Origin: Actinomadura mexicana
GTDB taxonomy: Bacteria; Actinomycetota; Actinomycetes; Streptosporangiales; Streptosporangiaceae
NCBI RefSeq assembly: GCF_900188105.1
Contig: NZ_FZNP01000012.1
Coordinates: forward strand, 1-64,000
DNA length: 64,000 bases
Direction: 5' to 3'
In this document: piece after piece, positions 46,048 to 54,068 of the stretch
Position numbering within the stretch: the stretch's first letter is position 1
Layout: each line of letters starts with the position of its first letter
Notes under the pieces: model-generated
What the model saw: only the letters and a program-made list of their open reading frames with translations
Told to the model about the DNA's origin: nothing
The model's database searches: none
Program-made: the position numbers and the translations under genes

Positions 46048-47454
46048 ATGAGCACCGAGAACCGGGCCGTCCGGGCCGCTCGCGGGGGCGCCGTCGCGGC
46101 GATCGTCGCCGCCGTCGCCGCCCCGGCGTTCGCCCTGGCCGCCCCGGCGGGCGCCGCCGCGTCGCAGGCCACCGCACCGAAGACCGCGACGACGTCGGGA
46201 GCCGCGGCGGCACCGGCGGCGGCCGTGCGGGCGGCGGTCCCGCGGGCGGCGGCCGACGACACCGTCGGCCAGATCGCCAAGGGCCTGATCGACTCGCGGC
46301 TGTTCGTGACGAGCGGCGCCGGGAACCCGCTGTCCCCGGCCGACCGGAACGAGATCGAGACGTCCCTGGGCGGCGACAGCGACGCCGACATCCGCGCCGT
46401 CGTCGTCCGCAGCGACGTCACCGGCACCGAGGTCCGGCAGCTGCTCCCGGCCGTCGCCGAGCGCGTCGGCAAGGGCGGGACCTACGTCGCGATCACCGCC
46501 GACGGCGCCCGGATGGGCGCGGTCTCCAAGAAGCTCGACCGCGCGGAGATCAACCAGTTGGTCACCCGCACCGAGGGCGCGCCGCTGAAGCAGCGGCTGA
46601 TCCAGTTCGGCGGCCTGGCCGAGAAGAAGGTCGACAGCGACTCGCGGTCCAGCGCGACGGTCGGCTACGTGCTGCTCGGCCTGCTCGTGCTCGTGGTGGC
46701 GGCCATCACGGGCGTCATGCTCACCGCCCGGAAGAAGCGCCGGGAGCGCGCGGCCCGCGAGATGGCCGACCTCAAGGCGGGCGTGCAGGAGGACGTGACG
46801 CTGCTCGGCGAGGACATCGCCCGCCTCGACCTGAACGTCATGGACAGCGGCCTGGATCCCGACACCCGCTCCGACTACGAGCGCGCGATGAACTCCTACG
46901 ACCGCGCCAAGTCCTCGACCGAGCGCGCCGCCCGGCCGCAGGACATGCAGGAGGTCGCGACGGCATTGGAGGACGGCCGCTACCACATGACCGCGACGCG
47001 CGCCCGGCTCGCCGGGGACCCGGTGCCCGAGCGGCGCGCGCCCTGCTTCTTCAACCCGCAGCACGGGCCGTCCGTCCAGGACGTGACATGGGCGCCGCCC
47101 GGCGGCGTCGCCCGCTCCGTCCCGGCGTGCGCGGCCGACGCGGAGGCCGTCCTGCGCGGGAGCGACCCGGACGTCCGCATGGTCCCGGTGGGCGGGGAGC
47201 GGCAGCCGTACTGGAACGCGGGTCCCGCGTACGCGCCCTACGCCGGCGGCTACTACTACGGCTACGGCGGGGTCGACCTGCTCAGCGGCCTGCTGATCGG
47301 CACCGCGCTCGGCTCGATGTGGGGCGGCGGCTTCGGCGGGGGCTTCGGCGGCGGTGACTTCGGCGGGGGCGACGGCGACGTCGGCGGCGGCTGGGACTTC
47401 GGCGGGGGCGACTTCGGAGGCGGCGGCGGGGGCGGCGACTTCGGCGGCTTCTGA
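46048..47454 (+). CDS. Membrane protein with Gly-rich tail, TPM-like N-terminus
   Basis: 468 aa. A long Ala-rich signal region (to about residue 38), then an extracytoplasmic domain of about 130 aa (NEIETSLGGDSDADIRAVVV; GGTYVAITADGARMGAVSKK) resembling TPM-type domains. A membrane segment follows (VGYVLLGLLVLVVAAITGVM), then a cytoplasmic helical part (LKAGVQEDVTLLGEDIARLD). Next is a Cys/His segment (PCFFNPQHGPSVQDVTWAPP, ending SVPACAADA) and a Tyr/Gly then Gly/Asp/Phe-rich tail. The CFFNPQHG...VPAC module recurs in actinobacterial membrane proteins of unknown role. Function not known. Confidence 0.7.
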   Translation: MSTENRAVRAARGGAVAAIVAAVAAPAFALAAPAGAAASQATAPKTATTSGAAAAPAAAVRAAVPRAAADDTVGQIAKGLIDSRLFVTSGAGNPLSPADRNEIETSLGGDSDADIRAVVVRSDVTGTEVRQLLPAVAERVGKGGTYVAITADGARMGAVSKKLDRAEINQLVTRTEGAPLKQRLIQFGGLAEKKVDSDSRSSATVGYVLLGLLVLVVAAITGVMLTARKKRRERAAREMADLKAGVQEDVTLLGEDIARLDLNVMDSGLDPDTRSDYERAMNSYDRAKSSTERAARPQDMQEVATALEDGRYHMTATRARLAGDPVPERRAPCFFNPQHGPSVQDVTWAPPGGVARSVPACAADAEAVLRGSDPDVRMVPVGGERQPYWNAGPAYAPYAGGYYYGYGGVDLLSGLLIGTALGSMWGGGFGGGFGGGDFGGGDGDVGGGWDFGGGDFGGGGGGGDFGGF

Positions 47455-47546
47455 GGCACGTGCCCCGTGGTGGCCGCCCTCGGGCACACCGGCGCGGCCT
47501 GCGCTGCTTCTAGCCGGATCTCCGGACGGCCCGGCCGGGCACGCCG

Positions 47547-48941
47547 CTAGTAGGCGTGCTCGGCCATCAGCCGGCGGGACGCCTCGGTGATGCTGCCCGA
47601 CAGCGACGGGTAGACGGCGAACGTGTGCGCCACCTGGTCGACGGTGAGGTGCTGCTGGACGGCGATCGACACGCCGAGAATCAGTTCGCTGGCCCGCGGC
47701 GCCACGATCACGCCGCCGAGCACGATCCCCGTGGACGGGCGGCAGAACAGCTTCACGAAACCGTCCTCGAAGCCCTGCATCTTGGCGCGCGCGTTGGTGA
47801 ACAGCGGCAGCATGACCGTCCGGGCGTTGACGTCCGCGGAGTCGACCATGTGCTGCGTCACGCCGACCGACGCGACCTCGGGATCGGTGAAGATGTTGGA
47901 GGAGACCCAGCCGAGCTTCAGCGGCTGCACGGCCTCGCCCAGCGCGTGCCACATCGCGATGCGCCCCTGCATGCCCGCGACGGACGCCAGCATGAGCACG
48001 CCCGTGCAGTCGCCGGAGGCGTAGATGTGCGGCACGGACGTCCGCGACACCTTGTCGACCTCGACGAAGCCGCGCGCGTCGCACCGCACGCCGACCTCCT
48101 CCAGGCCGATGCCCCGGGTGTTCGGGACCATGCCCACGGTCATCAGGCAGTGCGTGCCCTCGACCTTCGTCCCGTCCTCCAGCGTGACGATCACACCGTC
48201 GCCCGACCGCTCCACGGCCGCCGCCCGCGACCGCGACATGACGTTCATGCCGCGCCGCAGGAACACGTCCTGCAGGACGGCCGCGGCGTCGGCGTCCTCC
48301 GTCGGCAGGATCCGGTCCCGCGACGAGACCAGCGTCACCTTTGAGCCGAGCGACAGGTACGCCCCCGCGAGCTCGGCGCCCGTCACGCCGGAGCCGACCA
48401 CGATCAGCTCCTCGGGCAGCTCCGGCAGGTCGTAGAGCTGGCGCCAGTTCAGGACGCGCTCGCCGTCGGGCTCCGCGCCGGGCAGCACGCGCGGCGTCGC
48501 GCCGGTCGCGAGGAGCACGATGTCGGCGTGGATGCGGCGCTCGCCGACCGCCACGACGTGCGGCTCCACCAGCCGCGCCTCGCCGCGGACGATCTTCACA
48601 TCCTCGTAGGCGAGCCGTTCCGCGACGTCGAACGACTGGGCCCGTGCGAGGTCCTTCACACGCTTGTTGACGGTGGCCATGTCGGCCTCGAGGGCGCCGA
48701 CGATCCCGTCCGGGCCGCCGTTGAAGCGCAGCCCGAGGCCGGCGGACTCCGACATGACCGCGATGCGGGTCGAGGTGGCGATGAGCGTCTTGGAGGGCAC
48801 GCAGTCGGTGAGCACGCACGCGCCGCCCGGACCGTCCCGTTCGACGACGGTCACGTCGGCGCCGAGCTGCGCCGCGACGAGCGCGGCCTCGTAACCGCCC
48901 GGGCCTCCTCCGATGATCACGATGCGGGTCACATCTTCCAT
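47547..48941 (-). CDS. lpdA: NAD(P)H-quinone dehydrogenase, LpdA (Rv3303c)-type flavoprotein
   Basis: 464-aa class I pyridine-nucleotide disulfide oxidoreductase fold. FAD motif IIGGGPGGYEAALVAAQLGA, NAD motif VVGSGVTGAELAGAYLSLGS and IYASGDCTG are intact. The C-terminus TFAVYPSLSGSITEASRR lacks the HPTxxE catalytic pair of lipoamide dehydrogenase, exactly as in mycobacterial LpdA, which reduces quinones with NAD(P)H. Unlike the Mtb protein as I recall it, a CX4C pair is present here (GGACVLTDCVPSK). The real start may be the ATG here or an internal GTG; the MEDVTRIVIIGGG start fits. Confidence 0.88.
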   Translation of the reverse strand: MEDVTRIVIIGGGPGGYEAALVAAQLGADVTVVERDGPGGACVLTDCVPSKTLIATSTRIAVMSESAGLGLRFNGGPDGIVGALEADMATVNKRVKDLARAQSFDVAERLAYEDVKIVRGEARLVEPHVVAVGERRIHADIVLLATGATPRVLPGAEPDGERVLNWRQLYDLPELPEELIVVGSGVTGAELAGAYLSLGSKVTLVSSRDRILPTEDADAAAVLQDVFLRRGMNVMSRSRAAAVERSGDGVIVTLEDGTKVEGTHCLMTVGMVPNTRGIGLEEVGVRCDARGFVEVDKVSRTSVPHIYASGDCTGVLMLASVAGMQGRIAMWHALGEAVQPLKLGWVSSNIFTDPEVASVGVTQHMVDSADVNARTVMLPLFTNARAKMQGFEDGFVKLFCRPSTGIVLGGVIVAPRASELILGVSIAVQQHLTVDQVAHTFAVYPSLSGSITEASRRLMAEHAY

Positions 48942-49067
48942 TGTTTCCTACTCACGGCAGTGAAAAGTCCCGCTCCGGACCCTTTCTTCCTGCGACAACC
49001 CCCTGGAGGCCCATCAACCGGTGTGGCGCGCTCCATCGCAGAGCCCAACCGCCACGCCCCGCCACCC

Positions 49068-49220
49068 ACTTGGCGCGTCCCCTGTGGGGGGCGTCCCCCA
49101 CACCCCCGAGCCCTACTTGGCGCGTCCCCTGTGGGGGCGTCCCCCACACCCCCGAGCCTTACTTGGCGCATCCCCTGTGGGGGGCGTCCCCCACACCCCC
49201 GAGCCTTACTTGGCGTAGCC
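49068..49220. repeat. 47-bp tandem repeat with G/C hairpins, three copies plus a partial
   Basis: Units begin with acttggcg at 49068, 49115 and 49161, and a truncated fourth at 49208 (lengths 47, 46 and 47 bp). Each full unit holds a perfect hairpin of the form GTGGGGGGCGTCCCCCAC. The array ends 7 bp before the GTG of the next gene, so it occupies the whole leader. It is related to the G6/C6 palindromes elsewhere in the window. Confidence 0.9.
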
Positions 49221-49227
49221 TTCCCCC

Positions 49228-49680
49228 GTGGCTCTGTACGCGGCGTACGCCTCCAACATGGACCCCGAGCAGATGTCCGGCCGGGCTCCCCACTCGCCCA
49301 TGCGCGGCACCGGCTGGCTCGCCGGGTGGCGCCTCACCTTCGGGGGGCAGGACAAGGGCTGGGACGGGGCCCTCGCGACGGTCGTCGAGGACGACTCCGA
49401 ACAGGTCTTCGTCGTCATCTACGACGTGCCCGACTGGGACGAGAAGGAACTCGACGCCTGGGAGGGAGCCGCCCTCAACGTCTACCGCAAGATCAGGGTG
49501 CGGGTGCAGACGCTCGACGGCGACGCGCTGTGCTGGATGTACGTCCTGGACGACTACGAGGGCGGAGTGCCGTCCGCGCGCTATCTCGGCATCCTCGCCG
49601 ACGCCGCCGAGAAGGCCGGCGCGCCCGACGACTACGTCAAGGAGCTGCGCACGCGTCCCTGCAAGTCGCTGGGCGACTGA
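49228..49680 (+). CDS. Gamma-glutamylcyclotransferase-like (AIG2/GGCT fold) protein
   Basis: 150 aa. The start MALYAAYASNMDPEQMSGRA has the YASNM-type glycine-loop variant of GGCT-fold proteins. VVIYDVPDWDEKELDAWEGA contains the acidic region where the catalytic Glu of GGCT lies, and YRKIRVRVQTLDGDALCWMY follows. The family releases 5-oxoproline from gamma-glutamyl compounds, but many bacterial members are uncharacterised. The GTG start has no visible Shine-Dalgarno; the sequence upstream is the 47-bp tandem repeat. Conserved small gene next to nucleoside salvage genes in this window. Confidence 0.8.
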   Translation: MALYAAYASNMDPEQMSGRAPHSPMRGTGWLAGWRLTFGGQDKGWDGALATVVEDDSEQVFVVIYDVPDWDEKELDAWEGAALNVYRKIRVRVQTLDGDALCWMYVLDDYEGGVPSARYLGILADAAEKAGAPDDYVKELRTRPCKSLGD

Positions 49681-49719
49681 TCTGCGGCGGCGCGGCGACG
49701 CGGCGGTAGTGTCGGCGAT

Positions 49720-50520
49720 GTGAGCAACGACGCTTCTGCACTGGCACGGGACGCGGCGGACGAGCTGCGTTCCCGCACGTCCATCGACTCCTTCGACGTC
49801 GCCCTCGTCATGGGGTCCGGCTGGGTTCCGGCGGCCGACGAGCTGGGCGGCCCCGTCGCCGAGCTGACGGTGACCGAGCTGCCCGGGTTCGCGCCGCCGG
49901 CCGTGGAGGGCCACGCCGGGCGGATCCGCGCCGTGGAGATCGGCGGACGCAACGCGCTGGTGTTCCTCGGCCGCACGCACCTGTACGAGGGGCGCGGCGT
50001 CGAGTCCGTCGTGCACGGCGTCAGGACGGCGCTCGCCGCGGGCGTCAAGACGATGGTGCTCACGAACGCGGCCGGCGGGCTGCGGCCCGAGCACCAGCGG
50101 GTGGGCGACCCGGTGCTGATCTCCGACCACCTGAACCTGTCCGGCGCGAACCCGCTGACCGGCGCGACGTTCCTGGACCTGACCGAGGCGTACTCGGGAC
50201 GGCTGCGGGCCCTGGCCAAGGAGGCCGACCCGAGCCTGTCGGAGGGCGTCTACGCGGCGTTCCGCGGGCCGACCTACGAGACGCCCGCCGAGATCCGCAT
50301 GCTGCGCGCACTGGGCGCCGACATGATCGGCATGTCGACCGTGCTGGAGACGATCGCGGCCCGCCAGGGCGGCGCGGAGGTGCTCGGCATCTCCCTGGTC
50401 ACCAACATCGCGGCGGGACTGTCGGACGAGCCGCTCGACCACGAGGAGGTCCTCGCGGCGGGACGCGCGTCGGCGGGCCGCATGGGCGGCCTGCTCGCCA
50501 CCGTCCTGGCGAAGCTGTGA
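49720..50520 (+). CDS. punA: Purine nucleoside phosphorylase (trimeric type)
   Basis: Phosphorolysis of purine nucleosides to base and (deoxy)ribose-1-phosphate. 266 aa with VALVMGSGWVPAADELG (phosphate loop), FLGRTHLYEGRG, LTNAAGGLRPEH, AAFRGPTYETPAEIRML and GMSTVLETIAARQGG, then the base-specifying SLVTNIAAGLS segment with Asn. The layout is that of the PNP/MTAP trimeric class. GTG start. Its stop overlaps the phosphohexomutase GTG by 4 bp, which fits a route that moves ribose-1-phosphate onward. Confidence 0.92.
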   Translation: MSNDASALARDAADELRSRTSIDSFDVALVMGSGWVPAADELGGPVAELTVTELPGFAPPAVEGHAGRIRAVEIGGRNALVFLGRTHLYEGRGVESVVHGVRTALAAGVKTMVLTNAAGGLRPEHQRVGDPVLISDHLNLSGANPLTGATFLDLTEAYSGRLRALAKEADPSLSEGVYAAFRGPTYETPAEIRMLRALGADMIGMSTVLETIAARQGGAEVLGISLVTNIAAGLSDEPLDHEEVLAAGRASAGRMGGLLATVLAKL

Positions 50521-52181
50521 GCGACCTGCGCGCGCGGGCCGAGGACTGGCTCGGGCAGGACCCCGACCCGCGGACGCGCGCCGAACTGCGAGCGATCCTC
50601 GACGCGGGCGACGAGGCGGCCCTCGCCGAGCGGTTCGGGGCGCGGCTGGAGTTCGGGACGGCCGGGCTGCGCGGCGAGCTCGGCGCCGGGCCGAACCGGA
50701 TGAACCGGGTGACGGTCATGCGCGCCGCCGCCGGCCTGGCCGCCCGGCTGCCCACCGGCGGCCGTGTGATCGTCGGGTTCGACGCGCGGCACGGCTCCCG
50801 GCGGTTCGCCGACGACACCGCGGCCGTGCTGAGCGGGGCGGGGCTGCGCCCGGAGGTGTTCGCGGGCCCCGTCCCCACGCCCGTCCTGGCGCACTTCACC
50901 CGGGCGTTCGACGACATCGTGGCGGGCGTCATGGTCACGGCCAGCCACAACCCGCCGCGCGACAACGGCTACAAGGTGTACTGGGCGGACGGGGCGCAGA
51001 TCGTCCCGCCGACGGACGCGGAGATCTCCGCCGCGATCGACGCCGTCGGCCGCGTGGACGAGCTGCCCCTCGGCGAGGGCTGGCCCGTCCACGCGGGCGC
51101 CGGCCTGTACCTGGACGCGGTGTCGTCCCTGCGCCTCGGCGGCGACCGGGACGTCTCGATCGTCTACACGCCCCTGCACGGCGTGGGCCGGGACGTCCTG
51201 CTCGCCGCGTTCGAGCGCGCCGGGTTCCCCGCGCCGATCGTCGTCCCCGAGCAGGCCGAGCCCGACCCGGACTTCCCGACCGTGGACTTCCCGAACCCGG
51301 AGGAGCCGGGCGCACTCGACCTGGCGCTGGGCCTCGCCGAGGCCCGCGGCGCCGACCTGGTGATCGCGAACGATCCGGACGCGGACCGCTGCGCCGTCGC
51401 CGTCCCGGGCCCGTCCGGGTGGCGGACCCTCACCGGCGACGAGGTCGGCGGGCTGCTGGCCGAGCACGTGCTGCGGCACACCACGGGCGGCGACCGCCTG
51501 GTCGCGACGACGATCGTGTCGTCGTCGCTGCTGCGCTCGATCGCCGCCGCACACCGCGTCCGGTTCGCCGAGACGCTCACCGGCTTCAAATGGATCATGA
51601 AGGCGGGCGGGCTCGCCGGGGGGCGCGGGGGGTCGTCCCCCCAGGGGAGACCGGACCGGCTGGTGTTCGGCTACGAGGAGGCGCTCGGCTACAGCGTCGG
51701 CGACGAACGGGGCGTCCTCGTCAACGACAAGGACGGCATCGGCGCCGCCCTCGCCGTCGCCGCGCTCGCGGCCGACGCCAGGCGCGACGGCCGCACGCTG
51801 CTCGACCTGCTGGACGCGCAGGCCCGCCGGTACGGGCTGCACGCCACGTCCCAGCTGTCGATCAGGGTGAGCGACCTCTCGCTGATCACCGCGGCGATGG
51901 CCCGGCTGCGCGCCGCACCCCCGCGCGAGCTCGGCGGGCGGCGCGTCGAGTCGCTCGACGACCTCGCCCGGCCCGGCGGGGACCTGCCGCCCACCGACGG
52001 GCTGCGGTTCCGCCTGGCCGGAGGGTCGCGGGTGGTCGTGCGCCCCTCGGGGACGGAGCCGAAGCTGAAGTGCTACCTGGAGGTCGTCCTCCCGGTGGAC
52101 GGGGACGTCGCCGCTGTCCGCGCGCGCGCCGCCGCCGACCTGGAGGCCCTGCGCGCGGACGTTTCCGCGGCCCTCGCCTGA
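50517..52181 (+). CDS. Phospho-sugar mutase (phosphoglucomutase/phosphomannomutase family)
   Basis: 554 aa. The phosphoserine loop MVTASHNPPRDNGYKVYW has the catalytic Ser at 143. The metal loop is NDPDADRCAV, the sugar loop FGYEEALGYSVG and the phosphate loop VVRPSGTEPKLKCYLEV. Coupling to PNP (GTGA overlap) suggests a phosphopentomutase or PGM2-like role interconverting ribose-1-P/5-P; specificity is not certain. The segment GGLAGGRGGSSPQGRPDR between the WIMKA and LVFGYEEALG motifs is encoded by a 29-bp G6/C6 palindromic element that keeps the frame. The family normally has a shorter loop there. Confidence 0.88.
   Translation: MSDLRARAEDWLGQDPDPRTRAELRAILDAGDEAALAERFGARLEFGTAGLRGELGAGPNRMNRVTVMRAAAGLAARLPTGGRVIVGFDARHGSRRFADDTAAVLSGAGLRPEVFAGPVPTPVLAHFTRAFDDIVAGVMVTASHNPPRDNGYKVYWADGAQIVPPTDAEISAAIDAVGRVDELPLGEGWPVHAGAGLYLDAVSSLRLGGDRDVSIVYTPLHGVGRDVLLAAFERAGFPAPIVVPEQAEPDPDFPTVDFPNPEEPGALDLALGLAEARGADLVIANDPDADRCAVAVPGPSGWRTLTGDEVGGLLAEHVLRHTTGGDRLVATTIVSSSLLRSIAAAHRVRFAETLTGFKWIMKAGGLAGGRGGSSPQGRPDRLVFGYEEALGYSVGDERGVLVNDKDGIGAALAVAALAADARRDGRTLLDLLDAQARRYGLHATSQLSIRVSDLSLITAAMARLRAAPPRELGGRRVESLDDLARPGGDLPPTDGLRFRLAGGSRVVVRPSGTEPKLKCYLEVVLPVDGDVAAVRARAAADLEALRADVSAALA
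51616..51644 (-). repeat. 29-bp G6-ACGA-C6 palindromic element inside the mutase gene
   Basis: On the reverse strand it reads CT, six G, ACGA, six C, GCG, six C, GG. The copy at 63839-63867 is identical except for AAA in place of GCG. It lies in-frame in a coding region. Confidence 0.8.
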
Positions 52182-52209
52182 CCGGGCCCTCGGCCGGCCC
52201 CGGCCGGGT

Positions 52210-52872
52210 TCACGAGACCGCGCCCACGATCAGCAGGACGACGACCACCGCCAGCGGGACGGCCAGCGAGGCCAGCGCGGGAACGGACCAGCGGACCGTG
52301 CCCCTGGCGGGCCCCTCCTCCTGCGACCCGGCCCTGGCCTTGGCCGCCCGGTCGGGCGCGCCCGACCGGGCCTTGGGGCGCTGCCGGTCCTTCATCTCGT
52401 TCAGCTGCTGCGCCGCGTACGCGGTCGGCGTCCGTCCCCGCAGGTCGAAGCCCTGGCCCTGCTCCTTGCCCTTGCGGGCCTCCTTCTCGGCGCGGGCCTC
52501 CGCCTTGGCCTGCGCCCGCGGCGAGGTCTGCAGCACCCACGCCCGGGTCTCCAGGTCCGTCCCGTCAGGCCCGGCGAACACCACCGTCAGCGCGTTCTTG
52601 CCCTCGATCCGGCGGACCGCGCCCCACGGCGCCCGGACGTCCCGCAGCGGGTTGCGGACCGTCACCCCGCCCTCGTCGCCGGCGATCAGCGGCCGCATCC
52701 CGACCGTGTAGGCGATCCCGCAGCCGAGCAGCAGCAGGAACGCGATCGTCACCGTCGTCAGCGAGTAGTCGGGGTCACCGGTGATGCCGACGAACAGGTC
52801 GATGAGGTTGAGGGCGGCGAACACCAGCCACGCGTACGCGGCGACGCGCCCGCCGGTGGAGCGAATGGTCAT
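52210..52872 (-). CDS. PH domain-containing membrane protein
   Basis: 220 aa. Two N-terminal membrane segments (GRVAAYAWLVFAALNLIDLF; LTTVTIAFLLLLGCGIAYTV) are followed by a small bacterial PH-like domain (GVTVRNPLRDVRAPWGAVRR, LTVVFAGPDGT, TRAWVLQ). A charged Ala/Lys/Glu helix and a C-terminal membrane segment (VPALASLAVPLAVVVVLLIV) complete it. It is like the low-molecular-weight antigen 6 PH family of actinobacteria, whose role is unknown. It lies 7 bp downstream of add on the same strand, so they are probably co-transcribed. Confidence 0.78.
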   Translation of the reverse strand: MTIRSTGGRVAAYAWLVFAALNLIDLFVGITGDPDYSLTTVTIAFLLLLGCGIAYTVGMRPLIAGDEGGVTVRNPLRDVRAPWGAVRRIEGKNALTVVFAGPDGTDLETRAWVLQTSPRAQAKAEARAEKEARKGKEQGQGFDLRGRTPTAYAAQQLNEMKDRQRPKARSGAPDRAAKARAGSQEEGPARGTVRWSVPALASLAVPLAVVVVLLIVGAVS

Positions 52873-52879
52873 GGCTCGA

Positions 52880-53971
52880 TCATGCCAGGGGCCGGGCGCC
52901 GCTCCACTTGAGCTGCGCGAAACCGGGCTTGATCACCCCGTTGATCAGTTCGAGCCGCTCGTTGAACGGCGCGAACGCCGACTTCATCGCGTTCACCGTG
53001 AACCACTGCAGGTCGTCCCATCCGTAGCCGAACGCGTCGGCGAGCTCGGCGAACTCCTCCGACAGCGTCGTGCCGCTCATCAGCCGGTTGTCGGTGTTGA
53101 CCGTGACGCGGAAGCTCAGCCGCCGCAGCAGCCCGATCGGATGCTCGGCGATCGACTTCGCCGCGCCCGTCTGGATGTTGGAGGTGGGGCACATCTCCAG
53201 CGGGATCCGCTTGTCCCGCACGTAGTCCGCGAGCCGGCCGAGCCGCGCCTCGCCGCCCTCCACCTCGATGTCGTCGATGATCCGCACGCCGTGCCCGAGC
53301 CGGTCGGCGCCGCACCACTGGATCGCCTGCCAGATCGACGGCAGCCCGAACCCCTCCCCCGCGTGGATCGTGAAATGCGCGTTCTCGCGCTGGAGGTACT
53401 CGAACGCGTCCAGGTGCCGGGTCGGCGGGTACCCGGCCTCGGCGCCCGCGATGTCGAACCCGACGACGCCCGCGTCCCGGTACCGCACGGCCAGCTCCGC
53501 GATCTCCATGCTGCGCGCCTGGTGCCGCATCGCGGTGACGAGCGTCCCGACGCGGATGCCGAAGTCCTCGCGGCCGCGCGCGAAGCCGTCCAGGACGGCC
53601 TCGACGACCTGCTCCAGCGACAGCCCGTCCCGCAGGTGCTGCTCGGGCGCGTACCGGACCTCCGCGTAGACGACCCCGTCGTTCGCGAGGTCCTCGGCGC
53701 ACTCGTAGGCCACCCGGGTGAGCGCCTCGACGGTCTGCATCACCCCGACCGTGTGGGAGAACGTCTCCAGGTACCGTTCGAGCGATCCGGAGTTGGACGC
53801 CTCCTCGAACCACGTCCGCAGGGCGTCCGGGTCGGTGGTGGGCAGGTCCCCGTACCCGGTCTCCCGCGCCAGGTCCACGATGGTGGCGGGCCGCACCCCG
53901 CCGTCCAGGTGGTCGTGCAGCAGCACCTTCGGCGCGCGGCGGATGTCCTCGAGAGTAGGCCGATCGTTCAT
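52880..53971 (-). CDS. add: Adenosine deaminase
   Basis: Hydrolytic deamination of adenosine and deoxyadenosine to inosine. 363 aa with Zn ligands H19/H21 in LLHDHLDGG. FTIHAGEGFG contributes a further Zn His and the catalytic Glu segment, RLGHGVRIIDD the catalytic His and VTVNTDNRLMSGT the Zn/catalytic Asp. PTSNIQTGA matches the family too. Two neighbouring substitutions are normal for actinobacterial Add: HDH for HLH and NTDN for NTDD. With punA, cdd and deoA it forms the nucleoside-salvage theme of this end of the window. Confidence 0.93.
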   Translation of the reverse strand: MNDRPTLEDIRRAPKVLLHDHLDGGVRPATIVDLARETGYGDLPTTDPDALRTWFEEASNSGSLERYLETFSHTVGVMQTVEALTRVAYECAEDLANDGVVYAEVRYAPEQHLRDGLSLEQVVEAVLDGFARGREDFGIRVGTLVTAMRHQARSMEIAELAVRYRDAGVVGFDIAGAEAGYPPTRHLDAFEYLQRENAHFTIHAGEGFGLPSIWQAIQWCGADRLGHGVRIIDDIEVEGGEARLGRLADYVRDKRIPLEMCPTSNIQTGAAKSIAEHPIGLLRRLSFRVTVNTDNRLMSGTTLSEEFAELADAFGYGWDDLQWFTVNAMKSAFAPFNERLELINGVIKPGFAQLKWSGARPLA

Positions 53972-54068
53972 TCCCCGAACCTACCCGCCCCGGCCTCCCC
54001 GGGCGCCGTCATTTCTGGCCGGCGCCGCGGCCGCTCCGCCGTCCTCGACCTGGGGACGGCCCCGCCCG

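Noticed and set aside
49068..49220. CRISPR-like array
   Set aside because: Units are head to tail with no unique spacers; the whole 47 bp repeats. It is a tandem repeat, and no cas genes are near.
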